A stretch of 64,000 bases of DNA, taken from Onchocerca lupi (Eukaryota > Nematoda > Chromadorea > Rhabditida > Onchocercidae). The notes under the pieces are model-generated. The model had not been told where the DNA came from. It saw nothing but the letters and a program-made list of their open reading frames with translations, and ran no database searches. The translations under genes and the position numbers were made by a program. The stretch lies in NCBI GenBank assembly GCA_028564675.1, contig JAOVVO010000066.1, positions 124,001 to 188,000 of the forward strand, read 5' to 3'. Positions 1-12,856 of this stretch are shown piece by piece (the first letter of the stretch is position 1; each line of letters starts with the position of its first letter).

Positions 1-718
1 CGACTGATGCCATTGTTCATATACCCAATATACCGAAAAAATGAAAGCCAAGACAAGTTCATGAAATTCAGTCCCGAATACAGCAATATTTTGATTGTTT
101 TTCGTTTCTATCTCTCACTTTTCTTCTATTTATTGGTTCAAAAACTTAAAAAAAAAAAATCAAATTTTTAGGCAAATAAATCCCATTAGATTATTTACAA
201 TATTTTCATGAGATTTTCTCAATCGCAATGATCGATTTTATCCACTGCATCCATGAACTTAATCAAATTTCTTGAAACTGACATATTAAATTCGAAAATG
301 AAACGAGAGTGAAAAAACAGATTTTCGGAAGACTGAAGTCTAAAGAAAAACTCAACTGTTTCACCAAAAAAGAAATAGAACTAACTTGTGAACTTTTATC
401 AATTGAAACTTTTATAAATTCAAAAACGAAAATGTAAACACATTTTGTACATACATCATGAGAACCAAAAAGAAAATATAAATTTGTTTTCCAGGCATAT
501 TTTGGTAAGATCATTCTTTAGAACATATGTAAGTTATAAGCTTAAATAGCCGTATTAGAGTATCTCTTGTAAACGCGTTTCGGACTGATATGCTATTCAA
601 CTATAAAAATGAAGGAAAAAATTTTCTTAAACTCAAGAAAACCTTTACAAAGGTAACACCATTGTATAGTTAACCTTTTTTTTTTACTTTTATATTTTTT
701 ATTTTTAGCAAAGTGAGC
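1..718. other. AT-rich intergenic stretch, no gene seen
   Basis: No frame with convincing splice sites or recognisable protein was found. The 83-codon minus-strand frame at 263-514 is low-complexity and hydrophobic, with no acceptor or family resemblance. The T/A-rich segment just before 719 is the 3' flank of the SMARCE1 gene. Confidence 0.5.
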
Positions 719-3674
719 TCAGGGAATCTCTCCTGATACTTCTAGAGTTGATGGACCTATCGATGCTTGCTTAATCGTCTGTTCCTGATGGTCTTGGGTT
801 AACTTTCCAGTTTCTTCTCCATTTGCGGGAGTTTTTGCTGAAGCAACAGATGAGACGTCTGCGTCAGGAGCAGAAGTAACAGGAAAACTAGTTCCATGCT
901 GTTGCTGCTCAGCTTCATCAGTTATTTTATTTTTGGGTGAAGGGGATGAATCGCCCACTGTTAAACGATACAGTATTGGCGTTTCTTCCGCCAATTGCTC
1001 TCGTTCTACCACTGAAAAAGATGAAATGAGAAGAGTTGCAGTTTCAATTCCTGTATATTAAATTTAAAAGAAAAAAAAATGCGAAAGATATCACTCTCTT
1101 TTATCCAAAAATAAAATAACTGATGCAATCTTGATAACAATATCTGATTTAACAAAACTTTAAATTATGATCAGAGATGTTCAAAACAAGCCGGACGTAC
1201 AGTATAATTCAAGCTAATCTTTCGTCACTTTATTACGGGATAAATATCAATATTTATAGGAGATAACGAAAGAAAAACTTATTCGCAACAAAATTTTTAT
1301 GCTTTATTTCTAACTAATGAAATCTATCGCTTCGATTACTCGTGATTATAAAATAAAACTGCAAGCATAACTTACTTTGCTTTGCACGTAAAGCTTCCTG
1401 CTTAGCTTTGTAGTCTTCATAAGCATTTAGTAACTTTTCTGACCAGTCATCGACCATAGATGCATATTTTGCTTCATCAAGCTGCAAACAGTTCTCTCTA
1501 ATGCAAAATGCAAAACACGGTACATAAATTTAAGTTTATAGATTAAGTTCCCTTCAGACACTCACTTCCACAGATATTGAATGTGCAAAAAAAACTGTAG
1601 AATCTATTAATTTCAAATTAAAGTACAACTCTGGTTCCTTTGGAACCATATCGTGTAAGTTACTTTGGAACCAAAGTTATACCTTAAAACGATCATAATA
1701 ATAGAAAGCTAACTAGTCAATCTCAAGCTGTTTTATCGTTTTTAATACTTTGAAGTCAGCAGAAATTCAGAATGAAGAATGAAGTATTGGATAGTAACGG
1801 GATAATGATCTTGACCTTTGATAACTAACCTGAGGTTTTTCTTCACATACTTTTTTCAATTTTGCTCCAAATTCTTCCGATGCAATTTCCATTGAACGTT
1901 TTTTGGTTTGAAAAACTTCGTTCAATTTCTTGAGTTCCTCTTCAAGCTTACTCTGAAAACTTTTACTATTTAAATTGAGTTTCATTTTGCTAATGTTGTC
2001 AATTGTCTGAAAAAAGCGTAAGATACTAATTTTATTTTCATATTTCAGGTATTACAATGCTGGAAAAAAAAGCCGTTTCAGAATGCTACAAAGTTTTTAT
2101 CTTTACTCAATGAAGGTTATCATAAAGAATCCTTGAATACATTTCATAAAAATTGAAGACAATACATGTATTAGTAAAACTTACTTGATGCAGAGCCAAT
2201 GAAGTCGCTTGCTTTTTCAGCATTTCGATGCGATTCTGAGCAAGAACTGTTCGAGTATCGGTGACAACATTGCCACTAAAGAGATCCGCTATAAGACGAT
2301 GATTTCGATCGAATCTGTAACAAAAAATAGACAACTTTTTGCCTATTTTTATAATACACTGAAGCCTTAGATCGATTAATCTTTCATAGTGATAGTTACA
2401 TAAATAATTAACTTTCAATTTCCGGAAACTAACAAACCTAACAGCAGCGATTCGGCGAGAAGATAGATCACCGAGCTCATCATCTTCCACTGGCTGAATG
2501 ACGACACCTCCTGTATCCAAACGACCGCGACTAGCTGCAAAATATAGTGACTCAACCAGCATTCGAATAATAACTTATCGATGCAAATTAAAGACTTATA
2601 AATTCCTAAGTTGGTAACTTAATTTCCACTAATTTCTCCTTCACTTTCGGTATGCTTCTTAAAAAATTTTTAGCTCCCTAAAAATCATTATATAGTAAAC
2701 AAAATAACTATATAATGAATAAGGGATAATATTTGGTGCTTCGAATTTATTTTTTGATTTAACTCTAATTTCTAATGTAGATGAATTAGTGAAAGACTGA
2801 AAAACTAATAACAAGCCAAATGATCTAACCAGCAATTACACCGCCAACGGTATTTGATTTATCGCTAACTTTTGCTCGATTTTTTGCTGACAAATACTGC
2901 TGATAAGCAGCTGAATTGTGATACGCTTTCAATGCCTTCTCATATTCTTGCCGTTCAATATCATACTCCTTCAAAAAAGAAAACTTACAAATTTAAATTT
3001 AATAAAAGGGAGATCAAATTTAAATAATTATGCATTACTGCTCATCAAGTAAAATATTGTAGATGAAAGTTTTTTTCAAAAATTTTGTAAACAACCTGAT
3101 GATATATAGCTTTTTCCGATTCCGGAGCATCTCGCCACATCTGGCCAATCACTTTTCCGATATCCCATAACTGACTATCTGGATTTTCAGCACGTACCTA
3201 AAAAAATATTTTCTCCAAATAATTTACCGGCTTTTTATCAGAAGACTTTCAAAAAAAAAAAAAAAAAATAAGAAAACTTGGCCAACAGCAAAAGTAAGAA
3301 TATAATATAAAATGATTTAACAACAGCGATTGAAAAATTTTCCAGAAACATTCCTACTTTAGCCCACATTTTGCGGCTAAACCTCATATATGGAACTAAT
3401 GGACGATCTGGCGGTTTTGGCGGTTTAAGCGAATTGCTATCATTCTGAAAATAAAATGGAATCTTTCAGTAATATAAATAATGTTGAACTGATATTTCTT
3501 TTGGATAAAGGAAATGAAATTTATTTATGAAACTTGAAGCTTATTATTGTCAGTTTCAAAGAGCCTAAAAGAAAAAAGTTATTTTTGAATTTAAAAAGCA
3601 TAAAGAAATGGCGTGATGGCTAAGGAAAAATGACATGCCTGACTTGACGGTCGTGGAGGCGGGTGTCGAAACAT
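719..3674 (-). CDS. SMARCE1: SMARCE1/BAF57-like HMG-box subunit of SWI/SNF remodeller
   Basis: Nuclear DNA-binding accessory subunit of the BAF/SWI-SNF chromatin remodeller. Nine exons on the minus strand: 3639-3674, 3358-3444, 3096-3197, 2830-2968, 2438-2534, 2185-2314, 1830-2006, 1376-1481 and 719-1011, giving 388 residues with every junction in phase. Residues ~19-90 form the HMG box (KPPKPPDRPLVPYMRF, then WDIGKVIGQMWRD, then KAYHNSAAY), closely matching the BAF57 family as I remember it. It is followed by the family block FDRNHRLIADL and a coiled coil around residues 170-240, then an acidic/Ser/Pro tail. The start is the least secure part. The ATG at 3674 sits 17 bases after an acceptor-like TTGCAG, as for a trans-spliced first exon, but it needs a GC donor (CAG|GCATGT). 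The alternative is a different frame of the same exon ending at a GT donor (ACC|GTCAAG) and joined to an upstream exon near 3740-3830, for which I found no ATG. Identity is secure; the first exon is tentative. Confidence 0.9.
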
Positions 3675-4629
3675 GGCGATTTCTGGTGATCCTGCAATAA
3701 CTTTAAGTTGCTCAATTCAAAAGTACATTAAATAAAATCATGAACTTCCCAACCTTATCCTTATTCCTCCGGCATTAATTCCAGCGCCACCAATCTTCAA
3801 ACCAACAACAACTTGAAATGAAATGCATGGGGTCGCTTTGCGAATTCCGATGTTTCAATAAATTTCAGTGACATATTTTTCCATAGATTTGAAAATGTTA
3901 TATGAAAATAGCCGGTCGATAATTGCAGATACTTCCCGGATCGATATTTTCAGTCTTTCCGGTTGAATTGCTGCAAGGCAGTGATTTTCAATTGATTATT
4001 TTTAATCAATAATAAGCAAAATGAACTGACCTTATTTCATTTCCTTCACCTCTTCCCGCCTCACTTCCTAGCCATTCACGGGTCACAGATCCAAAATTTC
4101 GGGACAGCTTGTCATAAAGAAATTCGATGTTAAATCTTGAATTGATGAATGGCTGATCATTCGATCCTTCAAAATATCTCCTGGTTTTGTTTGAAATTAG
4201 GGAATATATCCCGTTCCTTGTACGTGAGCACAACCTTTTTTCAATGAAATGAAATTACTAAAAGTTAATTAATTAACATTAAGTAATTAATATGCCAATA
4301 ATCGCATAAATCATGAATATTACAAACAGATAGTAAAAAAAAAGAAAAAAGGAACGAGTAATTTTGTGGAAATCAGTTGTGATAAATATCTTTATAAAAA
4401 AAAAATGGATACGATTGATAGTTTTTGAAGGAAATGAAAAATTTCCTAAAAGTAAGAAATTGGAATATTTTACAGCGTGAATCTCTACCTATTATGAAAA
4501 AGTTTGCAGAGAAGTTCTCATGAAAGGCAATAAAAAAGCAAAGATTAAGTAAAGAAATCGAAATCTAGATACTTCCGATAAAAGCAAGTTCTGATAATAA
4601 ACAATTTAACAAAAGATTGATTTTTTCAG
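3675..4629. other. Intergenic, no supported gene
   Basis: A short glycine-rich frame at about 3744-3830 on the minus strand could be an extra 5' exon of the SMARCE1 gene but lacks an in-frame ATG. The 75-codon minus frame at 4006-4233 has no splice context or family resemblance. Nothing else was seen. Confidence 0.4.
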
Positions 4630-7313
4630 ATTTAAATGATGTCGAAGATAAACTTCGAAAGAATCTATAAAATTCCTGATCTTATCAATTTTCTATGTCG
4701 TATACAAATAGAATTGATATGTTTTCCAAAAACTTTCAGACAAACAAATATATCGGAATTTATATCTGAATATATCAGATACTCAAACTCAGTAGAATAT
4801 TGGATATGGTTTACCAAGCAGAATATGAATATTATTTGCTTTCTTCTATATTTTAGACTTTTATTAATTCATCTTTTGCACACTATACTTTCTTAATTTT
4901 ATCATCCATTTTCATGCTGCTGTCATCAAGCTTGAAATATTTCATCTTTAAGCAGTGCTTCTTCTCTTCAATGGAATGGAAGTTCTTCTTCGTTTGAAAT
5001 AGTATAATCTTGTCATTTATCATAATCTTTGAATTTTTCATGCAACAGTACTGCTCATTGAAGAAAACAAGAAAAAGAAGAGCAAGAAAAATGAGAAACT
5101 CGTCGGCGCACAAGACGAGGATTCTTTTCAATCTAAGTCTATTGAAATAATTTAAAAGTTTGAAGTCAAAAATAAGATAAATAGAATTCTTGTCTGCAGA
5201 ATGGAAGATTCTACTTCTATCGACCAATTTGAGTCAACACTTTTCGAATAAGTAAACACAGCATTGAAATTTATCGCAAATTTTGAATCTTTTCGAGAAA
5301 TAACTCCTGTAATTCCTCCTTATTATATCGTTGAGATGAAATATCTGTCTGAATATAAATTGGAAATTGGTATTGATCGAAATTTTCTGGCTGTTAGTGC
5401 ATTGCTGTCAAAAGAACTGATATGAATTATTTCAAATATCAGAGAAGAAAAGTGCATCATTAGTTCTGTTATTTGTGCCAAGTATGTCTATTACGTAATA
5501 CTTTCAAATTTTCTTTAATTCGAAAATAATCTATTTCAAAATAGATTTAAAAAAAGCTTTTTGAAGTCATCTTTAAAGGAGCTTAATTCAATGATATATA
5601 AGAATAGATTTAGCAGATAATTCCTTTGAATTGTTTTCCATCATTTATCGATAAAGTAGAATTATTATCAACAAAGTATGTTTCTGTAATTTTTTAATTT
5701 ACGTTCAAGATTATAGTCTAATGTGACAGTTAAAGCATGAATCCAACAAATATATGAAATAACTAATTTAATTGATTCCCTTTTAGAAATATGTGTTTGT
5801 ACTCTAAGATAAGTTTACTCCTTTATGAAAACATAATCTTTGTAATAATTCAATTTTTTAATCAATTCAATTTAGCAAAGTTTGATACTACATCGAAAAA
5901 ATCGGAAAGTGTGGCAACCAATGATGTTCAGTTCATTTCTGGATTGATAAATTTTTAAAAAGACAAACTTTTTCCGTTTCCTGCACATTTCATGAAAGTT
6001 AAATTGGTGGCCTGAAAAGCTTGCAAATCTCTTGTCCCAGTAAAGTATGACTCACTTAACTTCGATAGAATCTCGAGAATGGAAGAGAAAGCAAAGGCAA
6101 TTTTACAAAGTATGCATCTCGTTATAAGTAGTCGTGGAATCTTAATGAAAATACTGAAGGGTTGGAAAACAGAAAAACTAAAATACGGAAGAATGAAAAG
6201 AGTTGTTCTTGTTCAACTTGGCAAATGATAGATATTCAAAATGATATTCTACACTGATCACATTAAACTTTTCTTGCTTTTCCATGATTTTGCCATTCTC
6301 CTCAAAAGCAAATTTCACCATCACACTCTCCTAACATTACCCATATCACTGAACTGATAATTTCGAGAAAAAAAGGCGGCTTTTCCCAAGAGAATATTCC
6401 TTCGATACACACAAACTGAATCCCTTAGAAGGTTTGAATTGCGAACAAGAAATTATTGTGGTCAGTAATATGAATTATTTCAATATGAACAGCAGCAACA
6501 CAAACTACATCAGAGAAATGATCAAAAAAACAAAAAGCTCGAACCAATCAGCTCATTTGGCTATATCAGAGAAATATTCCAGTAAATAATTATTACAGGT
6601 AATTTAAATGCCATCACCGAGAAAATTCTCCGCTCCTCCTTCCCCATGCTGATCGACCATCATGAAAACAATGATCAATTACTTGACGATCGGAATGTTC
6701 AGGATTCAATGCTAAATGCATCATCGTAGATATTCTCACCCCCAATGGATTTCAGAATTCAACTGCGTGCATAAACATGAACAGCTCATTGTTTTCATCT
6801 CTCTCTCTCTCTCCTTTCTCTGATTAAACAAAGTAAAATAAATATTCGGGAAGAACACATTTCATCGTCAAACACTGCAAATACAGAGCAGTAATGAAGT
6901 GATGCTGAAATGTATTTAAAGAATATAGAAATAAATCGAATTCACCGGAAATACTCTCAAGATTAAGACATGGCGCTCGTGTTTTTGCTGATTCTGAAGC
7001 TTTTTCCACAATAACTATCATTGATACCATTTGATGTTGCAGCATTCGAGCTTGCTGCTTCGAAAACTACAAATTTTCGAGCACATGAATGATTCAGCTT
7101 GGTCAAAATTTTGCATAATTTCGAATTCATTGAAATAATTCTTCAATCCTGCATGATGGATATATCTTTATCATACCAATCATTGTTGCATGATTTTTTG
7201 GAATTATTAAATCGATTGTAGTTCCTATCGAAAACGTAGAAGAACGCGATGTAATCGACAAAAAGATCAAAACAGCGAACGGATTTGCATCAGAAAGTTC
7301 GTTACCAAGAGAT
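4630..7313 (+). pseudogene. Decayed multi-exon protein-coding gene, family not recognised
   Basis: Several plus-strand blocks have strongly protein-like composition and acceptor-like AG upstream, but are broken by in-frame stops. Blocks: ~4632-4675; ~5055-5130 (Lys-rich, KKKKSKKNEKLVGAQDEDSF); 5201-5422, interrupted by TAA at 5249-5251 and ending at TGA 5423-5425; 5878-6225, interrupted by TAA 5956-5958 and TGA 6013-6015 (the last 70 codons after 6016 are clean); ~6600-6722, ending at a GT donor (TC|GTAGAT); and 7217-7313 (VEERDVIDKKIKTANGF). A possible phase-compatible junction joins TCTAA|GTCTAT near 5130 to CTGCAG|AATGGA at 5200. Retained splice sites argue against a processed retrocopy. 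I do not recognise the protein. An alternative is a set of chance open frames, but amino-acid composition and the number of blocks make that less likely. Confidence 0.45.
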
Positions 7314-7330
7314 ACTTAAGTGGAAGAAGG

Positions 7331-9344
7331 AAGGTAAGATAAATCCACTGATTACATTTAATGCATAGTTTCTTTTTTTTTTCTTTTTTTTTTTTAACAG
7401 AAACAGGGCAACAGTACCTTCACATTTATATTCTTAGACTTTTTGAGGATGTTTTCATCTTATGTTTTCTTTCTCTTCTCTTCAGTTTTTTATTTTTTAT
7501 AATTTATATCGAAGCCTGAGGCTAAGTATTTGAAGTACTAAGCCCAATTTACATTTTAAGATAAGAGGCTATAAAGATATTCTTAGATTTTACTCATATC
7601 TTGAATGAACATATCTTTTACCACATACATACATACATATAACTTGAATAACTTAAGGTATCGACTTAATCTTTATTATTCTTTTCATGAATATCTTTTA
7701 ATCCATTAAAACATTAAAATTTCAACTCTTCCAGAGCAAAACTTGATTGGAAAATTATGGCGAAACTACGTGGAAATTCATTTTTTTAAAGAGTAAACTA
7801 AATATATTCCATAGTATCAAGAAATTTTGTGAGAAGTTTCCAAATGTTCAAAGAATTAGTGAGAACATAGAAATTCTATGATAAATAAAAATTATAAATA
7901 TGTTAATAAAAAATAATTGCCTCGTTAAGCACATCTCGGTTAATGTGAAGACATTATACTTCTGCTACAAGAAACGTTCATCATGTATCGTTACTGCTTA
8001 AGAGATATGCATTTCGAAAATAATAATAAAAATTAAAGAAGTAAATAAAAATTGAGATCATTCATTAGAATGCATATCCAATTTTCATCTAGCTGTCATT
8101 TTGAGCAATAACGCAGCATCCAATCAAAATTCCAATCTTCCTGAAAAAAAGTGATAACTAATGATGATACGTGGTATATCAATAAAATTTATCTGATGCA
8201 TGCATATCTCAATGGCTTTAAATCGATTTTTGAAAAATTCTCGAAATATTCATCATCAAACCATTTCATTTAATACATCTACCTTTTCAAGCACATGCCT
8301 TGTCATGCTTTACCAACTAGGGATATCAACATAAGAAAAGAATCTATAAGAAATCTGAAATTCCAGTCAAAAATAATTGAAAGATATCAATTACTCCCGA
8401 GAATGAGTCTGATAAATTAAGACACATCAGTGCGTATTTATAAATTATATTAGAAAGCGCCTTTAAATTTCAACCACAATTTGAACGGCTGCTTAGAAAT
8501 TTAGAGAAAATGAAAATGCACTTGCATAAAAACATCAATATAAGTTTTAAATTGAATCAAGAATCATGCCTAGTATCTAGTATCGTTATCGCACTTTTTT
8601 TTTTCAGTAAGTTAGACAAAATTTTCACAATCCTAATCGAATTTAGTTTCTTTGATTATTCGCTAAATCTTTCCATATCCTTGCAAGTTTAAAAAGCATT
8701 TTTGTATCCTATCCTTTGAGAATGTTTTCTTATATTTAGCTTTAACATTACCAGCAGATATGTGTTATTGAAAAAATTGAACATGCAATGCCAAATAAGT
8801 ACTCGGGAATAATACGAGCCACAAATTTGTTATCCCTATTTTCCTAGAATTATTAATCTAGAATTCTTCCGAGAAGAATTGAACAATGAAGAAAACCCTT
8901 TGCCGACTCTTTTCTCTTTACTATTCCCGAGCAATCTTGGTGTTATGTAGTTTATTAATACAAAAAATATTGGGAAGACATAAATAAGCATTGAAATTCA
9001 ACAAAAAGCACTGTTTTCAGATGCTGCTTTGCTACTGTTTACGCAGACTAACTCCTATTGTTTAATAAGATCTAGACAGCAACGATATGGTATACTTTTG
9101 CGTAATATTTTTGTTGCGAATGTGCTTTTTACTTTCGCTTTACCTAAGCTAAGCGATATATTAGTGAAATAAATCGCACTATGATGAAATTCGATATATG
9201 CACGAAGAATTATTCAAGAATTCATCTTTCACCTAATAAATATCCAAGAATCACTTTGTCTTAAATTCTCAACTGTTTTAATTTTTTATAATATGAATCT
9301 TCTAAAAAGAAAAACGATATGAATAAACCGATATAAATGAACCG
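7331..9344. other. AT-rich intergenic, no gene seen
   Basis: Contains T-rich runs (about 7371-7397) and no convincing exon on either strand. I looked for an eighth exon of the downstream kinase-like gene (the YDYxFDW block) here and did not find one. Confidence 0.4.
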
Positions 9345-12300
9345 TTAAAAAATAAAGTGCTGATTGAGCGCTGCAAACAATACCTCATATCCCAATGATT
9401 TGAATAAGTCTCGGAACAGATATCGAATAAATAAATAATCAGGTTCATCTTCAAATTTCAGGGCACGGCAGTAGTTCAGTGCCATTGAGAATTGGACAGG
9501 CAGCCCATGACAAAGATTCTGAAATAAATGCGACAAGCGATAATCGAACGTAGCTTTTAATCTCAGTTCCAAAAGAATTCGTAACTGAACATTATGCTGA
9601 GAATTCTTCCCATGTTACAAATAATTATCCTCATAACCAATTAAAGTTTATAAATTTGAATTAAAACTAGCTTGATCATCCAAACATTGATGTAAGTTGA
9701 ATAGTTTATCAGAAATACTGTCAGATTTTTTATGAATTTTATAAAATATGTCTCAATTGACATTTAAGAAAATGAGGATTTCAACCTCGATGTTTATGAA
9801 AAAATTACTTCTATTGAAATTGATGTTTTGATTTCCAAAATCTGTTCATTAGAATTTCCATACATCTGCCAAGGCAAATTTCCTCTGAAACTGCTTAATG
9901 TTAAAAAAAGAAAAAAAAGAATGAAAAAATTATATTCTCAGTCATTTCGAATCCACTAAGTTAGTAATTAACTTACTTGAGAAAATATAAAATTATATAA
10001 ATGCAAGATTCTATATCATCCCGTCTGGATGCAACTGTGCTCAAATGTCTGTTAAGAGATGCAAAGCAAAGCGAGCCAAAAAATTCCTGAAATTATCAAG
10101 TAAATAATTTTATCAAAAGTCGGATCAAATGACACTTAAATGTTTTCCAAAACTAAGCCATTCCTGCGTCAATCAAAGCTTTTAAGAAAAATGCCATAAC
10201 AACTAACTTACTATATTTTCTGCATATGGAATATGTTTACGAGATTTATGGATTTTAATATATTTCGATGCGAACTTCATGTTTACCAAATAAACTTTAG
10301 CGAGATTCTTTTCTATGCCCATCACAAAAGAATTTGGCTGAAAAAATTTGTTACAATTTTCTTAATATAAGCATTGTCGGAAGTAACTAAAATGATTATG
10401 ATCAGAAATGCATCTAGATTAAACAGATTTTAAAAGCGCAAAATAATCTTCAGAACCAATAAATTGCTCTATTCATTTGTCATTTTTTTAATGATAGCAA
10501 ATTACTTTGGTCATTGCTTCATGAAAAGTAAAAAGTATTTTTTATTTTCCAGAAAGATATATCATAGTGAAAAATGACTTTTAAAATTCAAAAAGCCATA
10601 CAGTAAGATCGCCATGAACATAGCCTACATCGTGCACACACTGTATTCGATCCAACATTTGATCAGCAAGCATCAAAACTGTTTTCAAGCTAAATTGTCG
10701 ATCGCAATAGATAAAAAGCTCTTCCAATGCAGGACCCATGAGATCCATAACCATTGCCTTGTATCCATCAGTAATTCCAAACCTATAGAAACATTAATCA
10801 TATCAATACTCGATACATCCATATATTTGTCTCCTATATTTTAAGTGTATGTCGTCTACTATTCGCTGCTTGATGTATAAATTCTTTTTAAACAGCAAAA
10901 CTTTAAGACATCATTACAATATATAATATTTATCTTCTTAATAGATAGAGGTGACAGAATGTTGAATGATAATAACTTCGTCAATACTAATATCATTTGA
11001 TTGTTTATGAAGACAGGCAGTAGAAACTGATAATTTGGTGAAGAATAGGGATAAAACAAATTTCGCGATCACATAGAAAACAAAACTTTTCGCTAAATAC
11101 TACCATAATAAATCTGACAGACAACGAATGCATTATTTTTGTGATAGTAAGAGTTCAAAAATTTGGAAGAATAGAGAGAAAGAATATAGTATACTTTACA
11201 TGTAACAACACTAAACTACTGAAAGATGAACCACCTGAGTGGAAAAAAGTTGAAATCACAATAGACCTCATTTCATTTTCTTTTAAAATTGAAATGCTTA
11301 CCAGTGCACATGTGGTACTCCTCTTCCGCGAAGATTTCTATAAACAACATATTCGTGTTCTAAATTATTCTTTTCTTCTTTGTTGCGCTGCAATTAATTC
11401 TCGCATATACTATGATGCAATTTCATAAAAATTATAATTAAAAAAACTTGCTCTAATAATGACAAAATAATATTCTAATGGAAATTTGGATTAGAAGATT
11501 CATATATGGCCAGATTACTGTAGAAAATAGTGGAAATAGCATTGCAATTAATCATGTTTATAGAAACCTGACAATATCATCTGAGACTATTCAAGTTATG
11601 ATATAAAGAATTACTGAAATTGGTGCAAAATTTAAAAATTATTCAAAACAACATGTTCTTAATATATTCAGGAAAATTGATGCTCCCTATAAAGTATAAA
11701 GTGAGAAAAGTAAGAAATAGTTACTATTTATCTTCTTCAGCTTGATGTATAGTTATATCGCTTTTGGCATAATTTTACTTGCTAGTTTTATTTACATCTT
11801 AAAAATGAGATTATTTCTTTTTGCATTATGACACTAATTACTTATTTTAAATGCTTCGCAAATAAGCTCTAAAAATTTAATCTCTTTTTACTATACTTAA
11901 TATATGTTTTAATCAACTACAACTCATCATTTGATTATGGTAGCACTCACTGACAGATGATATTTGTCACCTCCGAACAACAAAACCTTTTGTTCTTTTG
12001 ATTTTTTATAATTGTTATAGAATTATTTGTAATAGGTAAACATTTATAATTAAAAATGGAATGGCTATAATGCTACTGAATATATCTGAAGCATAATGAC
12101 TTTTTCTATTCTCACATATTATAATCTTCAACTAGAAATTTTAATTTATTTAAAATAATTATTAGAACTAGCTCAATTGCGTCTTTTCTAATTTTTTTTC
12201 CTGGAAAAATTAGTCTTTTAAAGTTTCCATGATTCAAAGAAAAAATCATTATCGATTATTTAGTAAATCTTTTATAGATACCATGCGACCTTCCATACAT

Positions 12301-12856
12301 GGACAAAATCCAATAAAAGGTATTACTTCATCAGGACAAAGTATGTAATAGAAATATTGCCTCATGTTTTAATATTATCATCAATGATAATACACGTATT
12401 CATGTCGATCATAAATTTTGATTTTTTCAACATAATGAAGATCAAACAGATATGAGACAAAATTCTGAAATGTTATGGTTAAAATAACCACCCATTCTAG
12501 AAAATCCATATTGTTGTAAAAAGATATTATGATTTTGTTCCACAACAAGATTGTTTGACGATTGACAAGTTGAATAGTTCATCGCCAATAGTTATGATTC
12601 AATTGCACAACTTTGGATTTGAAATGGAGAGTTATTTCCTTTCATTACATCTTACTTTCCACTTTAAATGAGAATCAATTACCTGCTTTGCTGCTCTAGT
12701 CTGTCTGTTGTTGGAAATTTTTTCTACTTTTACGGCTAAATAACGATTATCAGAACGACGTACGACAATGAAGATCTTTTTGGATCTTTGCTTATTCAAA
12801 AGGCGACATTCTCCGTAATTCGCATAAAAACTATCATTCTTTAGGGCAACTTCCAT
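9345..12856 (-). CDS. Casein kinase 1-family pseudokinase, divergent paralogue
   Basis: Seven exons: 12683-12856, 12394-12464, 10602-10782, 10212-10337, 9977-10086, 9809-9884 and 9345-9518. All are in phase and open: 303 residues. Exon phases and several lengths (181, 110) match the CK1 alpha genes upstream on the same strand, so it is a CK1 paralogue. Conserved: the lysine of AVKVEK (K43), MVMDLMGPALEELF, LMLADQM, SRRDDIES, LPWQ, and the helix NYCRALKFEDEPDY. Lost: the glycine-rich loop (no GSGSFG); HRD reads HGD (138-140); the following K and N (DIKPDNF) read DLTPNSF; DFG reads NMK (161-163). It should therefore bind Mg-ATP poorly or not at all and may act as a scaffold (inference). The last exon reads through the ancestral donor position into 13 extra codons to TAA at 9345-9347, so the C-terminal YDYTFDW segment is absent. 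An acceptor-like TTTTCAG lies about 37 bases before the ATG, consistent with trans-splicing. Confidence 0.8.

Noticed and set aside
10614..10844. Plus frame over the pseudokinase
   Set aside because: Antisense shadow of the MVMDLMGPALEELF exon.
12244..12360. Frame reading DEVIPFIGFCPCMEGRM next to exon 2 of the pseudokinase
   Set aside because: Resembles the equivalent CK1 segment but has no phase-compatible splice sites; the GAATACGT|GTATTA donor just upstream gives a clean join instead.
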